The position numbers and the translations under genes were made by a program. A stretch of DNA of 64,000 nucleotides from the NCBI GenBank assembly GCA_025363015.1, contig JANYEQ010000020.1:1-64000 (forward strand), given 5' to 3'. Positions within the stretch are counted from its first letter, which is position 1. Every line of letters begins with the position of its first letter. The notes beneath the pieces are model-generated. The model was not told the DNA's origin. It saw only the letters and a list, made by a program, of their open reading frames with translations, and made no database searches. The stretch is from Bacteroidota bacterium (GTDB lineage: Bacteria > Bacteroidota > Bacteroidia > B-17B0 > Aurantibacillaceae). Positions 1 through 9,039 of this stretch are shown here, piece after piece.

Positions 1-48
1 GTTGAGCGAGTCCTAAACTGTCTCCAATATAGTCTGCAATATCTTGAA
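1..48 (-). repeat. Inverted nadA-like fragment
   Basis: On the minus strand these 48 bases match plus-strand positions 993-1040 inside nadA with five differences. All five fall at third codon positions and are silent (Gln, Gly, Asp, Gly and Leu codons). Similarity begins abruptly at about position 48 and runs to the window edge, so its full length is unknown. Confidence 0.85.
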
Positions 49-277
49 TAATAGTCAAAGGCAATTTTCCGTTACTAATTTTTTTTCTAGTCGCATCAAA
101 CAACATCACGTTGATGCCTTCTTTTTTTGTATACTCTACAAAAAAAGTATTGTTGTTTTTTAATTGTAATAATTTGGTCCAACCCTCTGGTTCATCAAAA
201 GCGATGCTTTTATCTTGTTTTTGAGAAAAAACCTGTAATGATAATAAACAGATAAGCAATAAAATAATTTTTTTCAT
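1..277 (-). CDS. Secreted hypothetical protein, N-terminal part only
   Basis: The gene reads off the left edge; 92 codons are visible and there is no stop. It starts with a clear signal peptide (MKKIILLLICLLSLQVFSQ), so the product is probably exported. Residues 20-76 (with EPEGWTKLLQLKNNNTFF and EYTKKEG) match no family I recognise. Residues 77-92 read [16 protein letters not shown], which is identical to residues 43-58 of the quinolinate synthase encoded 1 kb away on the other strand. The reading frame runs through this junction unbroken. Either the gene is a chimera or the assembly joins two sequences here. The start Met at 277 is the only sensible one, because it gives a complete signal peptide. 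Confidence 0.6.
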   Translation of the reverse strand, partial: MKKIILLLICLLSLQVFSQKQDKSIAFDEPEGWTKLLQLKNNNTFFVEYTKKEGINVMLFDATRKKISNGKLPLTIIQDIADYIGDSLGLAQ

Positions 278-865
278 ACAATTAATTTTTGTTAGGTATA
301 CGTTATATTTACGTTTATAATGATACACAAAATTATTACGTATAACAATTTTAAAATGACCACGCCTGCATAAAAAATTTCATCACACAAAACTTTGTGC
401 ATAACTACTAATCAACGTTAATTAACACTCATAACTACTGCTATTAAAAATCAGTTAGTTAGGTTGTCATGCTATTAACAATTACTCCGTGTAAAATTAA
501 AGTTATGGTTCATAACTAACTGTAATTAATTAATGCTTTGTTAATAGCTTATTTACTTAGCAACTTAAACCATAGTACAAAATTTACTTTCCATAATTAT
601 TAAGTTGTTTGTACAGTTTTACACACATAAAAATAAGCCTACTCGCCGTTTTATTATCAACCATTTTTATAATTCGGCATTTTGTTCATTACTATCGACT
701 TTACTAACCGTCAAGCATATAGATAAAATAACACGGTTCAAAAAATGTTAATAGACTTTAATTAAGTATATAAACAAGCAAACAAAAGCTTATTTTTACA
801 CAGTATTAACAGCTTATATACTATATACATAATTTTAAAATTTTAAAAAATATTATATTATTATA
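278..865. other. Long AT-rich intergenic region upstream of nadA
   Basis: No convincing gene is visible in these 588 bases. The region holds three copies of CATAACTA (about 400, 430 and 511) in similar AT-rich surroundings. It also has a short dyad CACAAA-AC-TTTGTG at 386-399 that could bind a regulator. The divergent gene at 277 and nadA at 866 must both take their promoters from here, but I could not place a clean -33/-7 pair. Confidence 0.5.
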
Positions 866-1846
866 ATGAATTTAGAAAAAGGTTATCTCGAAAAAAAAAT
901 TGATCCATCTCTTGATTTGTTCAAAGAGATTTCGCATCTTAAGAAAACTAAGAACGCTATCATTCTCGCTCACTACTATCAAGATGCTGATATTCAGGAT
1001 ATTGCAGACTATATTGGGGATAGTTTAGGTCTTGCTCAACAAGCAGAAAAATCGACTGCCGACATCATTTTATTTGCCGGCGTACATTTTATGGCAGAAA
1101 CAGCTAAAATTTTGAATCCTAAAACAAAAGTATTACTTCCGGATTTAAAAGCAGGTTGTTCTTTAGCTGATTCTTGTCCAGCAGATGCTTTTTCTGCATT
1201 TAAAGCCTCACACCCTGATCATATTGTATTAACCTATATAAACTGTACGGCTGATATTAAAGCGCTCTCAGATGTCATTGTAACGTCTACAAACGCTGTT
1301 CAAATTGTAGAGTCGTTCCCTAAAGATCAAAAAATAATTTTTGCACCAGATAAGAATTTAGGAGCTTATATCAATAAAATTACGGGGCGTAATATGGTTT
1401 TATGGAATGGCAGTTGTATGGTACATGAAATTTTTAGTTTAGAAAAATTAATAAAATTAAAAATACAAAATCCTAAGGCTAAAATAATTGCACATCCCGA
1501 GTGTGAAGCACCTTTATTAGAACATGCCGATTTTATTGGAAGTACAACTGCTTTACTAAATTATACTAAAAAGCCAGAAAATGGTGATGAATTTATTGTA
1601 GTAACTGAAACAGGTATTTTACATCAAATGCAAAAAAGTAGCCCTACAAAAATATTTATACCTGCACCACCAAATAATAATTGTGCATGTAACGATTGCC
1701 CTTACATGAAATTAAATACTTTAGAAAAAATTTATATAGCATTAAAATATGAACAACCCGAATTATTAATGGATGAATATTTAATAAAAAAAGCAAAATT
1801 ACCAATATTAAAAATGCTGGAATTATCAGCTAAATTTGGTTTATAA
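866..1846 (+). CDS. nadA: Quinolinate synthase NadA
   Basis: This cytosolic [4Fe-4S] enzyme condenses iminoaspartate with dihydroxyacetone phosphate to give quinolinate, the second step of de novo NAD synthesis. The 326 residues match the usual family length. Family signatures are visible in order: [19 protein letters not shown] near residues 35-53, [14 protein letters not shown] near 70-83, and the three cluster-ligand regions with Cys98 (AGCSLADSC), Cys184 (NGSCMVHE) and the C-terminal CACNDCPYM at 273-281. No nadB or nadC is adjacent, so the gene is probably transcribed alone or as the first gene of its unit. The ATG follows an A/T-only leader without a Shine-Dalgarno site, which is normal in this phylum. 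Confidence 0.97.
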   Translation: MNLEKGYLEKKIDPSLDLFKEISHLKKTKNAIILAHYYQDADIQDIADYIGDSLGLAQQAEKSTADIILFAGVHFMAETAKILNPKTKVLLPDLKAGCSLADSCPADAFSAFKASHPDHIVLTYINCTADIKALSDVIVTSTNAVQIVESFPKDQKIIFAPDKNLGAYINKITGRNMVLWNGSCMVHEIFSLEKLIKLKIQNPKAKIIAHPECEAPLLEHADFIGSTTALLNYTKKPENGDEFIVVTETGILHQMQKSSPTKIFIPAPPNNNCACNDCPYMKLNTLEKIYIALKYEQPELLMDEYLIKKAKLPILKMLELSAKFGL

Positions 1847-1873
1847 ATAATGTGTATCTTAGAATATAATTAA

Positions 1874-3535
1874 GTGAAAAAACTGAATATAATATTTTTA
1901 TTTTTTGTAATTTATAATCAATTACAATCTCAAACAAATAACCCAAACGGGTATAATAAATTTTTGTATGATAATGGTGTTGTAAGTAGCGAAGGAACCA
2001 TGCGTGATGGTAAACCCAATGGTTATTGGAAAAATTACTATAAAACAGGTAAGTTAAAAATAGAAGGTAATCGTAAAAATTTTCAGTTAGATAGTATTTG
2101 GAAATTTTATGACGAAAAACAACGCATTCAAAAATCAATTACATATAAAGAAGGTAAAAAAAATGGTGTATTAACGCAATATGATACGTCTCAAAAAATA
2201 ATTAGTACTGAAAATTATAATAACGATATTATTGAAGGCTTAAAACGTAATTTTTATAAAAGTGGTAAAACAAAAAGTATTATACCCTACATAAAAGGCA
2301 AACAAGATGGAACGGCTTACGAATACAGCGAAGACTCTCTTATTACCGCAATTATAATTTATAAAAGTGGTATTTTACAAAGTTTTGAAAAAATAAATCA
2401 ACGCGATGCTTCTAATAAAAAACAAGGTATTTGGAAAGAATTTTATGATAATTTGGAAGTAAAAAAAGAACAAAAATTTAATGATGATAGTTTAGATGGC
2501 TATGTAAAAGAATACGATGTAAAAGGAAATTTACTTTCTACAAAAAAATACAGTAATGGTAAACGTATTTTAAAAGCTCCCGAAATTGCTAACGTTGAAG
2601 TTTATAAAGAAGTTTATGAAGATGGGACCTTAAAGTACGAAGGCGTTTATAGCGATGGTATTGCAATAGGTAGCCATTATAAATACAAACAAAAAATGCA
2701 ATGCGATAGTAGTATTTTTTTGCGCGATGATACAAGCCGAGTACCGGTTTATATAAATAAATTAGTATGTCGTAATGTACCCGTACCCGATAGTTGTATT
2801 GAGTATGTAGAAGGAACTGTAGTTGCAAAAGGTGCTTGCGATAGTGTAAGAAACAGAAAAGGTATTTGGACAGAATACCACAATACTGGCGAATTTAAAG
2901 GAAAAGGAAAATACATAGATGGTAATAGAACTGGCGATTGGGAGTTTTATTACACATCGGGCAAAATAGAACAAAAAGGAAAATTTGATAAAAAGGGCCG
3001 TAGCCAAGGCGTTTGGAAATGGTATTACGAAAGTGGACAATTACTACGCGAAGAATTATATGTAAATGGTAAGCGCGAGGGAGAATTAAAAGATTACGAT
3101 CAAAATGGTAAAATTATTTTACAAGGCCTTTTTGTTGAAAATAAAAAAGAAGGTAAATGGCTGTATGAAACCCCCGATTATAAAGAAATTGGTAATTATA
3201 GTAACGATGAGCCCGATAGCTTGTGGCAAAGTTTTTATATGCCCAGTAAAATAAAACGTTTTGAAGGACGTTACCAAAATGGCGATGAAGTAGGTATACA
3301 TGCCGTATATTACCCTAATGGAAAAAAAATGTATACAGGTAATTATATTAGTGGCGCTAAAGATGGCGATTGGAAATTTTACGACGAAATAGGGTTTAAT
3401 TATTTAACCATAACCTATAAAAACGATATTGAAATAAAATGGCAAGGCGATAAAATCCGTCCAACTTACGAAGAAGGATTACGAACCTATAATATTAAAA
3501 TAGACGAAAACAAAACTCAAACCATTCGAAAATAA
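1874..3535 (+). CDS. Secreted MORN/YwqK-type repeat protein
   Basis: A signal peptide (MKKLNIIFLFFVIYNQLQSQ) is followed by about fifteen copies of a 20-25 residue MORN_2-like unit of the form G-x-W-K/E-x-Y-Y-x-x-G-x-L (for example GYWKNYYKTGKLK, GVWKWYYESGQLLRE, GDWKFYDEIG). Such proteins are often labelled YwqK-family antitoxins, but in Bacteroidota they are usually exported repeat proteins of unknown function, and nothing here suggests a toxin partner. A Cys-containing stretch near residues 275-325 interrupts the repeats. The start is GTG at 1874, chosen because it gives a full signal peptide. It lies 27 bases after nadA and 30 bases before the sensor kinase gene. Confidence 0.75.
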   Translation: MKKLNIIFLFFVIYNQLQSQTNNPNGYNKFLYDNGVVSSEGTMRDGKPNGYWKNYYKTGKLKIEGNRKNFQLDSIWKFYDEKQRIQKSITYKEGKKNGVLTQYDTSQKIISTENYNNDIIEGLKRNFYKSGKTKSIIPYIKGKQDGTAYEYSEDSLITAIIIYKSGILQSFEKINQRDASNKKQGIWKEFYDNLEVKKEQKFNDDSLDGYVKEYDVKGNLLSTKKYSNGKRILKAPEIANVEVYKEVYEDGTLKYEGVYSDGIAIGSHYKYKQKMQCDSSIFLRDDTSRVPVYINKLVCRNVPVPDSCIEYVEGTVVAKGACDSVRNRKGIWTEYHNTGEFKGKGKYIDGNRTGDWEFYYTSGKIEQKGKFDKKGRSQGVWKWYYESGQLLREELYVNGKREGELKDYDQNGKIILQGLFVENKKEGKWLYETPDYKEIGNYSNDEPDSLWQSFYMPSKIKRFEGRYQNGDEVGIHAVYYPNGKKMYTGNYISGAKDGDWKFYDEIGFNYLTITYKNDIEIKWQGDKIRPTYEEGLRTYNIKIDENKTQTIRK

Positions 3536-3565
3536 AAATAGTATATTTATATTTCTGTTTTAAAA

Positions 3566-6500
3566 ATGCCACAAAATACACCACAAATAAATACTGTAGA
3601 TTTAAATACACTAAATAAACTACCCATTGCAATTGCTTTGTTAGATAACGAAAAATTTTATTTTTTAAATACCATAGCAATAAAATTATTTAAAATTCCT
3701 AAAAAACATACTTCAAATTTAGAGCAGTTTAATGTTTATAATTTTATAAAAGAATCGTACCACAAAGAAATAAAAAAAAGCATATCAAAAATTTCAAAAG
3801 GAGAAATTTTACCCTCTAGAGAATTAGAATGTAAAGATTTTAACAACCAACCCTTTTTTATTGAAGTAATATCTAATGTGGTTACTTTTAATAATAAAAA
3901 AATAATTCAATCAACCTTCTCTCAAATTAATAATCGGATAAAAGAAAAAAAAGAAGCTACGGAAACCAAAAATTTATTAGAACAAACTAAACAAAAATTT
4001 GATTTAATAACACAAAATGGTAACGATGTTATTTCGTTTTATACGTATTACCCCACAGAAAAATATTTATATGTAAGTCCAAATATTTTAAACGCATTAG
4101 GCTATAAACCAAGCGAATTATTAAACGATAATAATTTTTTTACAAAACGAATAAAAGAATATTCTGTAGAGTTTAAAAAAATAGATGCTATTTTAAAAAA
4201 TAACCAACGTAAAAATATACCTAACAGTCAATCGTATGTTTTTAAAACAATAAAAAAAAACAATGAAGTTGTTTGGATTGAAAATAGCATTTCTCCAATA
4301 TTAGATAATAAAGGAAAAATTTCTTTTTATTTAAATGTATACAGAGACATTACCAAACAAAAAGAAAAAGAAATTGAGTTAGAGCTTCAAAAAAATAATT
4401 ATTTACAATTATTAAATAATATGCCTTTAGCATATTTAATAATGAATAAGGGTGTTTGTGTATATTGTAATAACGACTTATTAAAACTTTTAAAACTAAA
4501 AAATACAAAACAAATTATTGGAAAATTTGGCGCTGATTTTATTGTTAAACATCAACGAAAACGAATAATAGAAAGAATACAAGAGTTGTATTTACAAAAA
4601 AATATGAATTTGCCACATAATTATATTGCAGTAGATTCGGATAATAATCAAATTGAAGTTGAAATTATATCCACTCTAATTAAGTATAATAACGAAACAT
4701 GTATTTTAGCGCTTATTAATAATGTTTCAGAAAAAAAAGCACAAGACTATCAAAAAATAAAAATAGAATTAACCGAACAAAATAACAAAATATTACAGGC
4801 AGAAATTCAACAACGCGAAAAAATTCAACAAACCCTTACCGAAAAAACGGCCCACCTTACCTCTATTTTAGATAATTCAACACACTTAATTTGGACAATT
4901 AATAAAAAAAATCAAATCACATCGTTTAATAAAAATTTTTATAATCTAATTATAAAAAAACATAATATTAAAATTAAGGTAGGCGATATTATAGACGAGA
5001 GTATTATCGACCCAATATACAATAAAACCTATACCAACTTTTGGTACCCAAAATACAAACAAGCATTTAAAGGCAATAAAATAGAATTTGAACGCCAAGA
5101 TTTTAATGAAAAAAATAATGTTGTTTACAGAAAAGTATACATAAACCCAATTTTTGATAAACAAAAAAAAGTAATAGAAATTAGCTGTATCGCTCACGAT
5201 ATTACAGATACTAAAATCTACGAACAAAAATTAATAAACCAATCAGCAAAACTTAATGCAGTTTTTGAAAGTGGTTCGCAATTAATATGGACAGTAAACG
5301 ACCAGTTTATATTAACCTCTTACAATCAAAATTATTTTAAACTGATTCAAAAAAACATCCAAAACAAAAAAATAATTTATTTAAAAGATACAATTGAAAA
5401 TAAAAACTTATGGAGTTTTTGGACAGAAAAATTTAAACAAGTGTTTAATAATAAGCCCCAAACTTTTTTACATAAAAGCATTATTGATAACCAAGAAATA
5501 TACCGTGAAATATTTTTACAACCCATATTTTCAAATAATAAAATAGCCGAAGTTTCTGCTATAGCTTACGATATAACAGAAAGGGTAACAAACGAAAAAA
5601 AGCTAATAACCCAAGCCGCCAAAATAAATTCTATTTTTGATAGTAGCCACCACTATATCTGGACAATTGATACACAACAAAAACTAACCTCGTTTAATAA
5701 AAATTATTTCGATTTAATTGCAAATCTTTATAATACCCAACCCTATGTTGGCCTAAGCCTCAACCGGGGCGTTTTAAGTAACGATAAAGAGTATAGCGAA
5801 TTATTAAAGCACAATTATCAAAAGGCGTTTTTAGGCTCTGTAACAAATTTTGAAATAGAGGTTTTAGATAAAAATGGCAATAAAGTTTATTTAGAAGTTT
5901 TTTTAAACCCTATTTTAAATAATAAAGAAGTTGTAGAGGTAAGCGGTATTGCACACGATGTTACCGATAAAAAAATATCGCAGCAAAAAATAGAACAATC
6001 TTTAAAAGAAAAAGAAGTTTTATTAAAAGAGGTACATCATCGTGTAAAAAATAATATGCAAGTAATTAGTAGTATTTTAAACTTACAATCTAGTTACGTA
6101 AACGATACCTATGCATTAACCCTTTTAAAAGAGAGCCAAAACCGTATAAAAACTATGGCTTATATTCACGAAAGCCTTTACCAAAACAAATCGTTTACAT
6201 CGGTTAACTTTAGTGAATATATAGAAACCCTTACCAAAAACATTATCCAGTCTTACGCTATTAGCGATAATAAAATAAAACTTATTTTAAACTTACAAAA
6301 AACAGTTTTAAATCTCGATACCTCAATACCCGCAGGTTTAATTGTAAACGAATTAATTACCAATGCCATTAAACACGCTTTTCCTGATAAAAAAACAGGT
6401 ACCATTACAATTAATTTAACAACTCAAAATAATATTGTATTTTTAGAAGTAAAAGATAATGGTACCGGATTTGCCGATAGTATTGATTTTAAAAATAGCC

Positions 6501-6613
6501 CCTCACTTGGCTTACAATTAGTAAACACGCTTATCGACCAAATAGACGGCCAATTAAATTTTGAATCAAATCATAATGCAGGAACCAAAATAATTATTAC
6601 ATTTAAAATGTAA
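3566..6613 (+). CDS. Cytoplasmic multi-PAS sensor histidine kinase (HisKA_2 type)
   Basis: The 1015-residue protein has no membrane segment or signal peptide, so it should sense an internal cue. Six PAS-like units can be followed (roughly 10-130, 140-265, 275-395, 430-550, 560-680 and 685-810). The last three resemble one another (IWTI...TSFNKNYF), which suggests internal duplication. The dimerisation/phosphoacceptor helix is EVHHRVKNN with His824-His825, typical of HisKA_2 kinases. The ATPase domain follows with an N box (NELITNAIKHAF), VKDNGTGF and a G2 motif (SLGLQLVNTLI). The gene ends 6 bases before a LytTR response regulator, its likely partner. Confidence 0.9.
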   Translation: MPQNTPQINTVDLNTLNKLPIAIALLDNEKFYFLNTIAIKLFKIPKKHTSNLEQFNVYNFIKESYHKEIKKSISKISKGEILPSRELECKDFNNQPFFIEVISNVVTFNNKKIIQSTFSQINNRIKEKKEATETKNLLEQTKQKFDLITQNGNDVISFYTYYPTEKYLYVSPNILNALGYKPSELLNDNNFFTKRIKEYSVEFKKIDAILKNNQRKNIPNSQSYVFKTIKKNNEVVWIENSISPILDNKGKISFYLNVYRDITKQKEKEIELELQKNNYLQLLNNMPLAYLIMNKGVCVYCNNDLLKLLKLKNTKQIIGKFGADFIVKHQRKRIIERIQELYLQKNMNLPHNYIAVDSDNNQIEVEIISTLIKYNNETCILALINNVSEKKAQDYQKIKIELTEQNNKILQAEIQQREKIQQTLTEKTAHLTSILDNSTHLIWTINKKNQITSFNKNFYNLIIKKHNIKIKVGDIIDESIIDPIYNKTYTNFWYPKYKQAFKGNKIEFERQDFNEKNNVVYRKVYINPIFDKQKKVIEISCIAHDITDTKIYEQKLINQSAKLNAVFESGSQLIWTVNDQFILTSYNQNYFKLIQKNIQNKKIIYLKDTIENKNLWSFWTEKFKQVFNNKPQTFLHKSIIDNQEIYREIFLQPIFSNNKIAEVSAIAYDITERVTNEKKLITQAAKINSIFDSSHHYIWTIDTQQKLTSFNKNYFDLIANLYNTQPYVGLSLNRGVLSNDKEYSELLKHNYQKAFLGSVTNFEIEVLDKNGNKVYLEVFLNPILNNKEVVEVSGIAHDVTDKKISQQKIEQSLKEKEVLLKEVHHRVKNNMQVISSILNLQSSYVNDTYALTLLKESQNRIKTMAYIHESLYQNKSFTSVNFSEYIETLTKNIIQSYAISDNKIKLILNLQKTVLNLDTSIPAGLIVNELITNAIKHAFPDKKTGTITINLTTQNNIVFLEVKDNGTGFADSIDFKNSPSLGLQLVNTLIDQIDGQLNFESNHNAGTKIIITFKM

Positions 6614-6619
6614 AACAAA

Positions 6620-7378
6620 ATGGAAAAATTAAATATTTATATAGTAGAAGACGAAAGCATTGTTGCTAAAGATATTCAAAACAGCCTAATTAAATTAGGA
6701 TACAACGTGCTAGGCATTTCTAATAACGGCAAAGACGCCATTGAAAAAATAACCGAATTAAACCCCGATTTAATTTTAATGGATATTATGATTAAGGGCG
6801 ACCTTACGGGTATTGATGTAAGTGAAAAAATAAAAGAAAAACTAAACATACCCGTAGTATATTTAACAGCTTACGCCGATGAAGGTACGCTTGCCAAAGC
6901 AAAAATTACCGAACCCTATGGCTACATTTTAAAACCCTTTAAAGAAATTGATTTACACTCAACCATTGAAATGAGTGTGTATAAACATAAAAAAGATGCC
7001 GAACTTTTAAAAGAGCGCGATTTTTTATATTCTTTAGTTGAAAATAAAGACGAAACCACAAAAGATATTTTATTTGTAAAAGCCAATAGCCGCTTAGTAA
7101 AAGTTTTATTAAAAGATATTTATTTTGTAGAAGCCCTAAAAGATTACGTAACCATTAATACGCAATACGCCCGCTACACCGTGCACAGCACCATGAAGGA
7201 CATTGAAAAAAAATTAGGCACAATTGATTTTGCGCGCGTACACCGCTCATTTATTGCACGTTTAGATAAAATTGCAAGCATAGATTCTCAAAACGTAATT
7301 TTAGAAAACGAGAAAAAAACAATACCCGTTGGCGGCTCTTACCGCGATGAACTAATGGCAAAATTAAATTTGTTGTAG
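6620..7378 (+). CDS. LytTR-family response regulator
   Basis: This 252-residue protein is a two-component transcription regulator. The receiver domain (1-120) keeps the acidic pair Glu10/Asp11, the phosphoacceptor Asp55 (LILMDIMIKG) and Lys105 (YILKPFKE). Residues about 150-252 form a LytTR DNA-binding domain (DIYFVEALKDYVTI, HRSFIARLDKI, ILENEKKTIPVG). It follows the HisKA_2 kinase by 6 bases, which argues for an operon and a cognate pair. Its targets cannot be told from sequence. Confidence 0.93.
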   Translation: MEKLNIYIVEDESIVAKDIQNSLIKLGYNVLGISNNGKDAIEKITELNPDLILMDIMIKGDLTGIDVSEKIKEKLNIPVVYLTAYADEGTLAKAKITEPYGYILKPFKEIDLHSTIEMSVYKHKKDAELLKERDFLYSLVENKDETTKDILFVKANSRLVKVLLKDIYFVEALKDYVTINTQYARYTVHSTMKDIEKKLGTIDFARVHRSFIARLDKIASIDSQNVILENEKKTIPVGGSYRDELMAKLNLL

Positions 7379-7491
7379 TAAACTCAGGTAGCAACTGTTT
7401 ATAAACATGTTAGTATTTAAAAATTTTTTGCGCCTTACCAAAGAGCGTTTTAACCCTGCGGTACCTCAAAATTACGTGTTATAAAATAAAA

Positions 7492-8019
7492 CTAATCACA
7501 CGCATCTTCCAAGGCTTCTATTTTATCTTCTTTAAAATCGCCACTTTGTATGGCTATAATTTTTCCGTCCTTATCCAACACAAAAAAGTAGGGTATTTTA
7601 TTATCTTTTATTTCTAATACTTTTTGTTGTAATTTAATATCTGTTTTGTCGGTATCCATTATGTATTGCCAAAACTCTTTATCGGTGCTGTTTTTAAAAT
7701 CATCTTTAATTTTTTTAAAGCCACTTATTAAGGGTAAAAAATAAAAATTTACATCGTAAATTTCGGCCATATCAAAATTCGAAGTGCCTTTTTGTTTTTT
7801 AATAAATGTGTTATATAGGGGGTTAAGCCATTTTTTTAATTCGTCTTCGGCCGCTTTATTAAAAGCAATAGCCACTATTGTTTTTTTGCCATTTTTTATA
7901 GGCAAGCTCATGCTTTTATCTGCAAGAGAAATACCAATAATAGTAGGAAAAACAGACCCAATTTGTGCCTTTATATTTAACACAAGCATTAAAACAATAA
8001 GTGTAAACAATTTTTTCAT
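7492..8019 (-). CDS. Exported thioredoxin-fold-like protein without CxxC
   Basis: A signal peptide (MKKLFTLIVLMLVLNIKAQ) precedes about 155 residues with a thioredoxin-like pattern: an IGSVFPTIIG start, KKTIVAIAF as a central strand, and a C-terminal KIPYFFVLDKDGKIIAIQSG block. The last block resembles the cis-Pro strand of TlpA/AhpC-like proteins. No CxxC active site is present, so redox catalysis is unlikely. The overall look recalls ATP10-like proteins, but I would not name it. It is convergent with the LytTR regulator gene and divergent from the sigma factor gene. Confidence 0.6.
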   Translation of the reverse strand: MKKLFTLIVLMLVLNIKAQIGSVFPTIIGISLADKSMSLPIKNGKKTIVAIAFNKAAEDELKKWLNPLYNTFIKKQKGTSNFDMAEIYDVNFYFLPLISGFKKIKDDFKNSTDKEFWQYIMDTDKTDIKLQQKVLEIKDNKIPYFFVLDKDGKIIAIQSGDFKEDKIEALEDACD

Positions 8020-8082
8020 AATAGTTTTTTATTTTTTTAAATATAAAAAATTTTATCCTAAATATTATTTTTAAATTCGCCT

Positions 8083-8090
8083 TACTTTTG
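8083..8090 (+). promoter_or_regulatory. Possible -7 box (TACTTTTG) of the sigma factor gene
   Basis: TACTTTTG fits the Bacteroidota TAnnTTTG -7 element. It overlaps the only near-canonical start codon (TTG at 8088) of the sigma factor gene, so the promoter and that start can hardly both be right. I see no clear TTTG -33 box at the expected distance. Confidence 0.35.
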
Positions 8091-8684
8091 AGCACAAGAC
8101 TAACACATACTAGCAATACCCTTAACCCACAATTATGGGTTAAAAATTACTCTGATTATTTATACAACGTTGCGTATTACCGCGTTAACAAGCAAGAAGT
8201 AGCCGAAGATTTGGTGCAAGATACCTTTTTAAGCGCCCTTAATGCCCGCGAAACCTACAAGGGCATTGCCAACGAAAAAACATGGCTAGTAAGCATTTTA
8301 AAAAATAAAATTATTGATTATTATAAAAAAGCAAGTACTCGTAATGAATCTCCATTACAATTAAGCACCGAAGAAGCCCCGAGCTACGATCATTTTTTTG
8401 ACGCAAAAAAATTAGGGCATTGGCAAAGTAGCACAGCGCCAAAAGAGTGGGAAGTAGGCCAGTCGCAAACCGAAACAAAAGAATTTTATACCATATTAGA
8501 AAAGTGCTTAGATAAATTACCTACCAAATGGCGCGGCGTTTTCACAATGAGTTTGTTGGATGACCAAGACGCAAAATTAATTTGTAAGGAAATGAATTTA
8601 ACCTCGTCTAATTTTTGGGTAATTATACACCGAGCCAAACTCCAAATACGCGAATGTTTAGAGAAAAACTGGTTAAAGCAATAA
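8088..8684 (+). CDS. ECF RNA polymerase sigma factor
   Basis: This 198-residue protein has the two ECF sigma regions. Region 2 is YLYNVAYYRV then EVAEDLVQDTFLSAL and TWLVSILKNKIIDYYKK. Region 4 is LPTKWRGVFTMSLLDD then LICKEMNLTSSNFWVIIHRAK. The start is uncertain: TTG at 8088 is the only near-canonical start in frame, yet it lies in a putative -7 box, and there is no ATG or GTG for more than 20 codons downstream. The anti-sigma gene follows after 1 base. The neighbouring Cys-repeat peptide and MNIO genes suggest that it controls this locus, as SigF does for bufferin genes in Caulobacter. Confidence 0.92.
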   Translation: MSTRLTHTSNTLNPQLWVKNYSDYLYNVAYYRVNKQEVAEDLVQDTFLSALNARETYKGIANEKTWLVSILKNKIIDYYKKASTRNESPLQLSTEEAPSYDHFFDAKKLGHWQSSTAPKEWEVGQSQTETKEFYTILEKCLDKLPTKWRGVFTMSLLDDQDAKLICKEMNLTSSNFWVIIHRAKLQIRECLEKNWLKQ

Positions 8685-8685
8685 A

Positions 8686-8958
8686 ATGGAAGAAATTAAA
8701 GAGCATACCTATAAATGGTTCGAGTTTGGTTGTAAAGACGCTACCTACCTTATAACCAAAAAAAAGTACAACGGCTTAAGCTTAAGCGAAAAAGGCTTAT
8801 TAAAATTTCATTTATTAACCTGTAAATATTGCCGTAGGTTTGTATTACAAGTAAACACAATTGATAAAATGATACTTAAAAATGTAAATAACATAAATTT
8901 AACATTAACTCCCGAAAAGAAACAGGCTCTAAATCAGTTAATTACAAAAAATTTATAA
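8686..8958 (+). CDS. Soluble zinc-binding anti-sigma factor (zf-HC2 like)
   Basis: The product is 90 residues with no membrane segment. It contains the ZAS motif H-x3-C-x2-C (His42, Cys46, Cys49 in FHLLTCKYCRR), with a further Cys at 16. ZAS proteins bind zinc and hold ECF sigma factors until a redox or metal signal releases them. It begins one base after the sigma gene, so the two are almost certainly co-translated. The absence of a membrane anchor points to a cytoplasmic signal, plausibly excess thiophilic metal or oxidant acting on the Cys residues; that is inference. Confidence 0.82.
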   Translation: MEEIKEHTYKWFEFGCKDATYLITKKKYNGLSLSEKGLLKFHLLTCKYCRRFVLQVNTIDKMILKNVNNINLTLTPEKKQALNQLITKNL

Positions 8959-8975
8959 AAATTTTATTTTTTACT

Positions 8976-9003
8976 TGTAAGTTTTTTCATTTCACATCGT
9001 ATA
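8976..9003 (+). promoter_or_regulatory. Candidate ECF-type promoter before the precursor peptide gene
   Basis: TGTAAG (8976-8981) and CGTATA (8998-9003) are separated by 16 bases. This spacing and the GTAA/CGT cores are typical of ECF sigma promoters, unlike the housekeeping TTTG/TAnnTTTG type. The element sits 36 bases before the ATG of the Cys-repeat peptide gene and just after the sigma/anti-sigma pair. I did not find the same pair before the sigma gene itself. Confidence 0.5.
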
Positions 9004-9039
9004 TTTATTTAAACAAACCAAACATAAAAACAAAACAAC

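Noticed and set aside
400-520. Three CATAACTA strings as a tandem repeat or origin-like iteron
   Set aside because: Spacing is irregular (30 and 81 bases) and no dnaA, DnaA-box cluster or replication gene is nearby.
1830-2138. Minus-strand open frame under the MORN-repeat gene
   Set aside because: It is a low-complexity shadow rich in Tyr, Phe and Leu, opposite a gene with a signal peptide and clear repeats.
1874-3535. Toxin-antitoxin antitoxin (YwqK label)
   Set aside because: The protein has a signal peptide and no toxin gene is adjacent, so a cytoplasmic antitoxin role is not supported.
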